Source: Epiperipatus broadwayi (Eukaryota; Onychophora; Udeonychophora; Euonychophora; Peripatidae). Taken from it: DNA of 64,000 nt. Positions 60,273 to 64,000 of this stretch are shown piece after piece. The notes under the pieces are model-generated. The model had not been told where the DNA came from, ran no database searches, and saw nothing but the letters and a program-made list of their open reading frames with translations. Every line of letters begins with the position of its first letter. Position 1 is the first letter of the stretch. A program made the translations under genes and the position numbers. The DNA lies in contig JAQFVV010000063.1 of assembly GCA_028023455.1 (NCBI GenBank), forward strand, positions 3,777,081 through 3,841,080, read 5' to 3'.

Positions 60273-60886
60273 ATTCAAACTCAGACTTTTACACAACCCT
60301 CAACTCTTCATGCCATCTCATATTGCTGACCCATCTGATCACATATGTTAAAAAGATAAATAATCACCAATATATGTATTTTGTGCTAAACCAGCACTCA
60401 TCAGTTGGTTCAGATTACCATTTCCACACATTTATACAATCAGTGCTCAACTTTATATTAAGATAGTCAATCGTCATGGACAGGCTTCAAACTACTCCAA
60501 CCACAACTCTTCAGTCTTCCATTTCATTGAAAATCTGATGATGGAATGTTCAAAGCCCACCTTATAAGATGACAACCTTAGCACTAACATGGGCTTTGAA
60601 CATTCCATCATCAAATTTTCAAAGAAATGGAAGGCTGAAGAATTGTGGGTTAGAATAGTTTGAAGCCTGTCCATTAAAGTATGAAGATTGGCTATTTTAA
60701 TATAAAGCTGAGCATTGATTGTATATATGTGTGGAGATGATAATCTGGACCAACTGATGAGTGCTGGTATAGCATGAAATACGTATATAGGTGATTATTT
60801 ATATTTTCAACATATGTGTGATTAGGTAAGTCAGCATTATGAGATGGCAGGGAGAGTTGGGGGTCATGTGAAAGTCTGAGTTCGAA
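60273..60886. repeat. ~615-bp hairpin (large inverted repeat)
   Basis: Left arm 60273-60559 and right arm 60590-60886 are inverted copies with scattered mismatches, separated by a 30-bp loop. Matching landmarks include AACTCAGACTTT / AAAGTCTGAGTT at the outside and GTTCAAAGCCCA / TGGGCTTTGAAC at the inside. The arms are the same family as the tandem units at 33735-34735 (ATCAGTTGGT...CAGCACTCATC and TTGAAGCCTGTCCATTAAAG blocks). Confidence 0.92.
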
Positions 60887-60889
60887 TAA

Positions 60890-63800
60890 TAAAAATTATA
60901 ATTTATTAATATTATATTTAAATTATTTAATATATTGTAAATTCTTAAGAATGCTATAGATTTATATTATTTGAATTTAAGGGGGATAGTGTTCTTATAC
61001 CATTGAGATTATGTCCTTATGGAGATATTCTCAATGTTTACCAACTACTGTACCTTTCATTAAATGTCTCATGATAATTATTAGTATATTATATTTTTAT
61101 TTATTTAATCGAATCATATATTATAAATTATTAAAATCTGAGCTAATCTAATGGTAGAAATTATCTTAGGATATTATTAATACTTATTTTTGATATGTTA
61201 AGATCAGAGCTTTGCCAGAGGATTATTTTTAAAGATCACTTGATCGCTTGGCTAGGTTACAATAGTTGTTCATCTCTTATTAATAACTTGCCTTCTTTGC
61301 TATGAATTTAATCAGAGAAGTTTTTCAAAAGTTGTAAAGGCAAACCTTGCATTTCTATATATAGTAACGTACAAAGATGCATCGTAAGATAGTAAATTCA
61401 GTTCTAAGAAATTGCTTAACTCTTTGTTTTTACTATATAGCCAATAAATATTTCTTTTATGACCTGCATTTTACTGTACTATTTTTTTAAAGTTGAAAAT
61501 ATATAATTTACAATTCACAGTTTTATGACAATCTTTTGATGTTTTTTAGCTAAATATCTTGTGTTTACAATTTTTATTCTATTTATTGTGTATTTATATT
61601 TTTATTTATTAAATAATTTTTCAAAATTGTATATATAAAAATATCAAATTAATATGTTTTATATAAATAAACAAGAAATACTATAATTGTATTTTTAGTT
61701 GTGAAGAAGATTGCATAAACAGTCAATATTGTTAGTTGTGTACTTAGTACTTAGCATAAGTAACAAGTTTGTAATTTCTAGAAATTTATTTTAATGTGTT
61801 AAATAGGGAAATGATGCAAACATTTTTTCTTCATTATAAAAATATTATCTTTAAGTAAAGAAACATAATTTTGTATGTTTATAAAAATGTTATAATTTAA
61901 TAAGAAAAATGGAATAAATTTTGGAAAAAAAAAAAAAAATTAAACATTGATCCATGTTTAACATTTTTTCAAGAACATGTAATCAAGAACATGTAATCAT
62001 AGGGAATGTCTTGTCATTTTATTCTAAGAAATCTAATTTTTAAATCTTAAAATGTTTATTCAAACCTAATTCTTACTTTGTTTTTATTTTATTAATCTTT
62101 TGGCTTAATATAGCTTTTTAAAAAATCATTTCTGAATTACAATTTTTTTAAAGACTATTATATCAAGCTTCAATATTTGTGAGCATAAAATAAAACTCCC
62201 TTTAATATTTCTTGTTTTTTTTTTTTTTTAAGTTCATTTTCAATTTTATTTTTTATTTAAATGAATAGAAAAAAATGTCCCGTTCCCTCCAGAAAATTCA
62301 GTTAATAATTATTTATTGTTTTTAAAAACGTGTTAATTGCCAGCACTATATAAAGTGTTTTATTTTTACATTAAATTGTCAATTTATAAAATTAACTGCT
62401 GTTATATTGTTTTTAAATGTTATAGATTTATCAATTTTATCTGTAAAATTTTCATTGCGAAAATATATAAATGAAAACTTTAAAACTAATGTTTTTGTAA
62501 CAGTCGATTCATTTATCTTCTTTTTCAATTATTGCACCATTAATTTTTTTAATGATAAAGTTTATTCTATTTTTTTTTTTTTTTACCAATTGTTGTTCAA
62601 TAAGTTATTATTTGTTTTTAGCTTGTTTATGTGTGTCGTATTTACATGTTTTTTTATTTTTAATAATGAGTTTATGTATGTGTTGATGTTGATATATAAA
62701 TATATTTATATACAAATCATTATAAATTCTTTAATACGTAAGCAAATATTTCATTAAATTCTGTTTACTTTTTATAAAATTGTAAATTAATATGTATGTA
62801 TATATGCACAACGAGTTACGTGTTATTTAAATAAAAAAATAATTGTTTCTCAGTTCTTTTTTTTTTTTTTAATTTAAAATTGCCACCTTTATTTACAATA
62901 ACACAGCAAGAATAATCACAGAATAAATAATCTCCATTCAAATAAAGTTTATTGCATTCTATGGCTAATTGAATTTTATTATTCACATATAACTTAATTT
63001 TAGACTAATCTTCAGACAGGAATTCTATTTCAGTATGTCGAACTGTTATTTCTTTTTGATTCGATGCTTCCCATTATCAGATCAATCTATAATAATCAAA
63101 GTATGAGTAAAACACATTAACTTTTCATTTTAAAGAAATAAATTAAGAAAATGCTTCAGAAGTTACATTCATCAAAACTGATTCTAGTCAATGTCTTGTA
63201 TGAACATGTTTAACCATTTTTATTATAAGCTTCATCTGTTTCAAACATGAAGCAAATTGTAATTATTGTTGATTTACTAAATAAATTTTTAAGCAATGGA
63301 TATGTCTTTATAGCATTGTAATATTTATTTATTTTATTAATATATATATATTCATAAAATTTATTGACACTTGATTTCTATTTTGATAGAATGTTGTCTT
63401 ATTTGTCCACATTGAGATACACTTACTTCTTATTTATTTCTTTGTTTTAGTTTTGCAATTATTCTAAAAATCTGTATGCTTTCTGAAATGAATCGCCTGC
63501 TGAGAATGCATTTTGATATTAATTTATATTTTATATTTTTGGAAATGTTAAGTTTAATGTTTTGAGCAATAAAAATCAGAAGAGAGAAATGATATAGTGT
63601 TATTTTGCTTTATTGCTTTTGAATAATATATTGAAACTGTATTTATTACTGCCTTTCGTCCATTCCCTTATTAGGTAAAGCTTAATCATAAGTTTCTGGT
63701 TAATATATTTTTTTGCGGTAGACTGGTTAAATTGGCTCATTTCATGGGTACCTTAGTATTATGAGAGATTATTAGACGTTCCTGATATATTAAAGTATGT

Positions 63801-64000
63801 GTATATCAGACATCAGCATTATGTTAAAGAAAAAAAATATCTCAGTTATAACTCCAGTTTTGGAGAAAAATATGAAAAAGGTCTTCATTGTAAATGATTG
63901 AATAGCTACACAAATTTATTGAATAGGTACTTTCGTGTTATAAAATTAAAAGTTATTAGTGTTTCTCATGCCAGATTTTAGGAAACTTTAAATAATTCAG
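60890..64000. other. AT-rich spacer, no gene seen
   Basis: No domain, tandem array or inverted repeat recognised. The 116-codon T-rich open frame at 62407-62757 encodes almost only Phe, Ile, Leu, Asn, Tyr and Lys and is best explained by composition. AT-runs occur near 63342-63350. Confidence 0.5.

Noticed and set aside
62407-62757. 116-codon plus-strand open frame with possible membrane character
   Set aside because: It does not start with ATG, consists almost entirely of residues encoded by A/T-rich codons, and shows no motif; chance in AT-rich DNA.

Overview
This is an animal, most likely invertebrate, intergenic (or long-intron) segment. It is very AT-rich by eye, has no convincing intact host protein gene, and contains many broken transposable elements. 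The retroelement and transposon families (RTE-like and L1/Tx1-like LINEs, a Penelope-like element, hAT and Merlin transposases, a Ty3-type LTR element, very short tRNA-derived SINEs) show that it is metazoan, but I cannot name the species. A telomere-like TTAGGG-type patch hints at a lineage with TTAGGG telomeres, though it lies inside a transposon and is weak evidence.

Layout. 0-3.4 kb: AT-rich spacer, a truncated tRNA-derived SINE, and the 3' end of an RTE-like LINE. 3.6-8.5 kb: unresolved sequence with a possible decayed LTR and two sets of degenerate short repeats. 8551-15749: a complete LTR retrotransposon with ~1.69-kb LTRs, 4-bp target duplication, proline-type primer-binding site, polypurine tract and a single gag reading frame (now split by one in-frame stop), but no pol. 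17733-18942: a DNA transposon with ~60-bp inverted ends, a perfect 8-bp target duplication and a telomere-like core. 21.1-21.5 kb: a 254-bp tandem duplication. 22.9-25.9 kb: a broken L1/Tx1-like LINE. 28.0-28.9 kb: a Penelope-like element fossil. 29.7-31.5 kb (+) and 32.4-33.1 kb (-): two hAT (ZBED-like) transposase fossils. 33.7-34.7 kb: a tandem array of ~460-bp units. 36.7-37.6 kb (-): an RTE-like LINE 3' part split by a SINE. 37.7-38.4 kb (-): a Merlin (IS1595/ISXO2-type DDE) transposase fossil. 39.4 kb: a compact near-perfect hairpin. 41.6-41.8 kb: another LINE fragment. 45.1-49.1 kb: a decayed endonuclease-bearing LINE carrying a nested hAT MITE and a nested SINE, both with recognisable target duplications. 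52452-53696 and 56.75-58.16 kb: two further members of the 17.7-kb transposon family. 59.9-60.9 kb: ATT and AT microsatellites, then a ~615-bp hairpin related to the 34-kb array. 61-64 kb: featureless.

How they fit together. Nothing here looks like an operon or a host pathway. The window is best read as layered transposition: LINEs supplied machinery that SINEs probably used, and transposase fossils (hAT, Merlin) could have mobilised the non-autonomous inverted-repeat elements. The two most notable structures are the gag-only LTR element and the three-member 8-bp-TSD transposon family, whose mobilising enzyme might be of the Merlin type seen at 38 kb; that link is inference.
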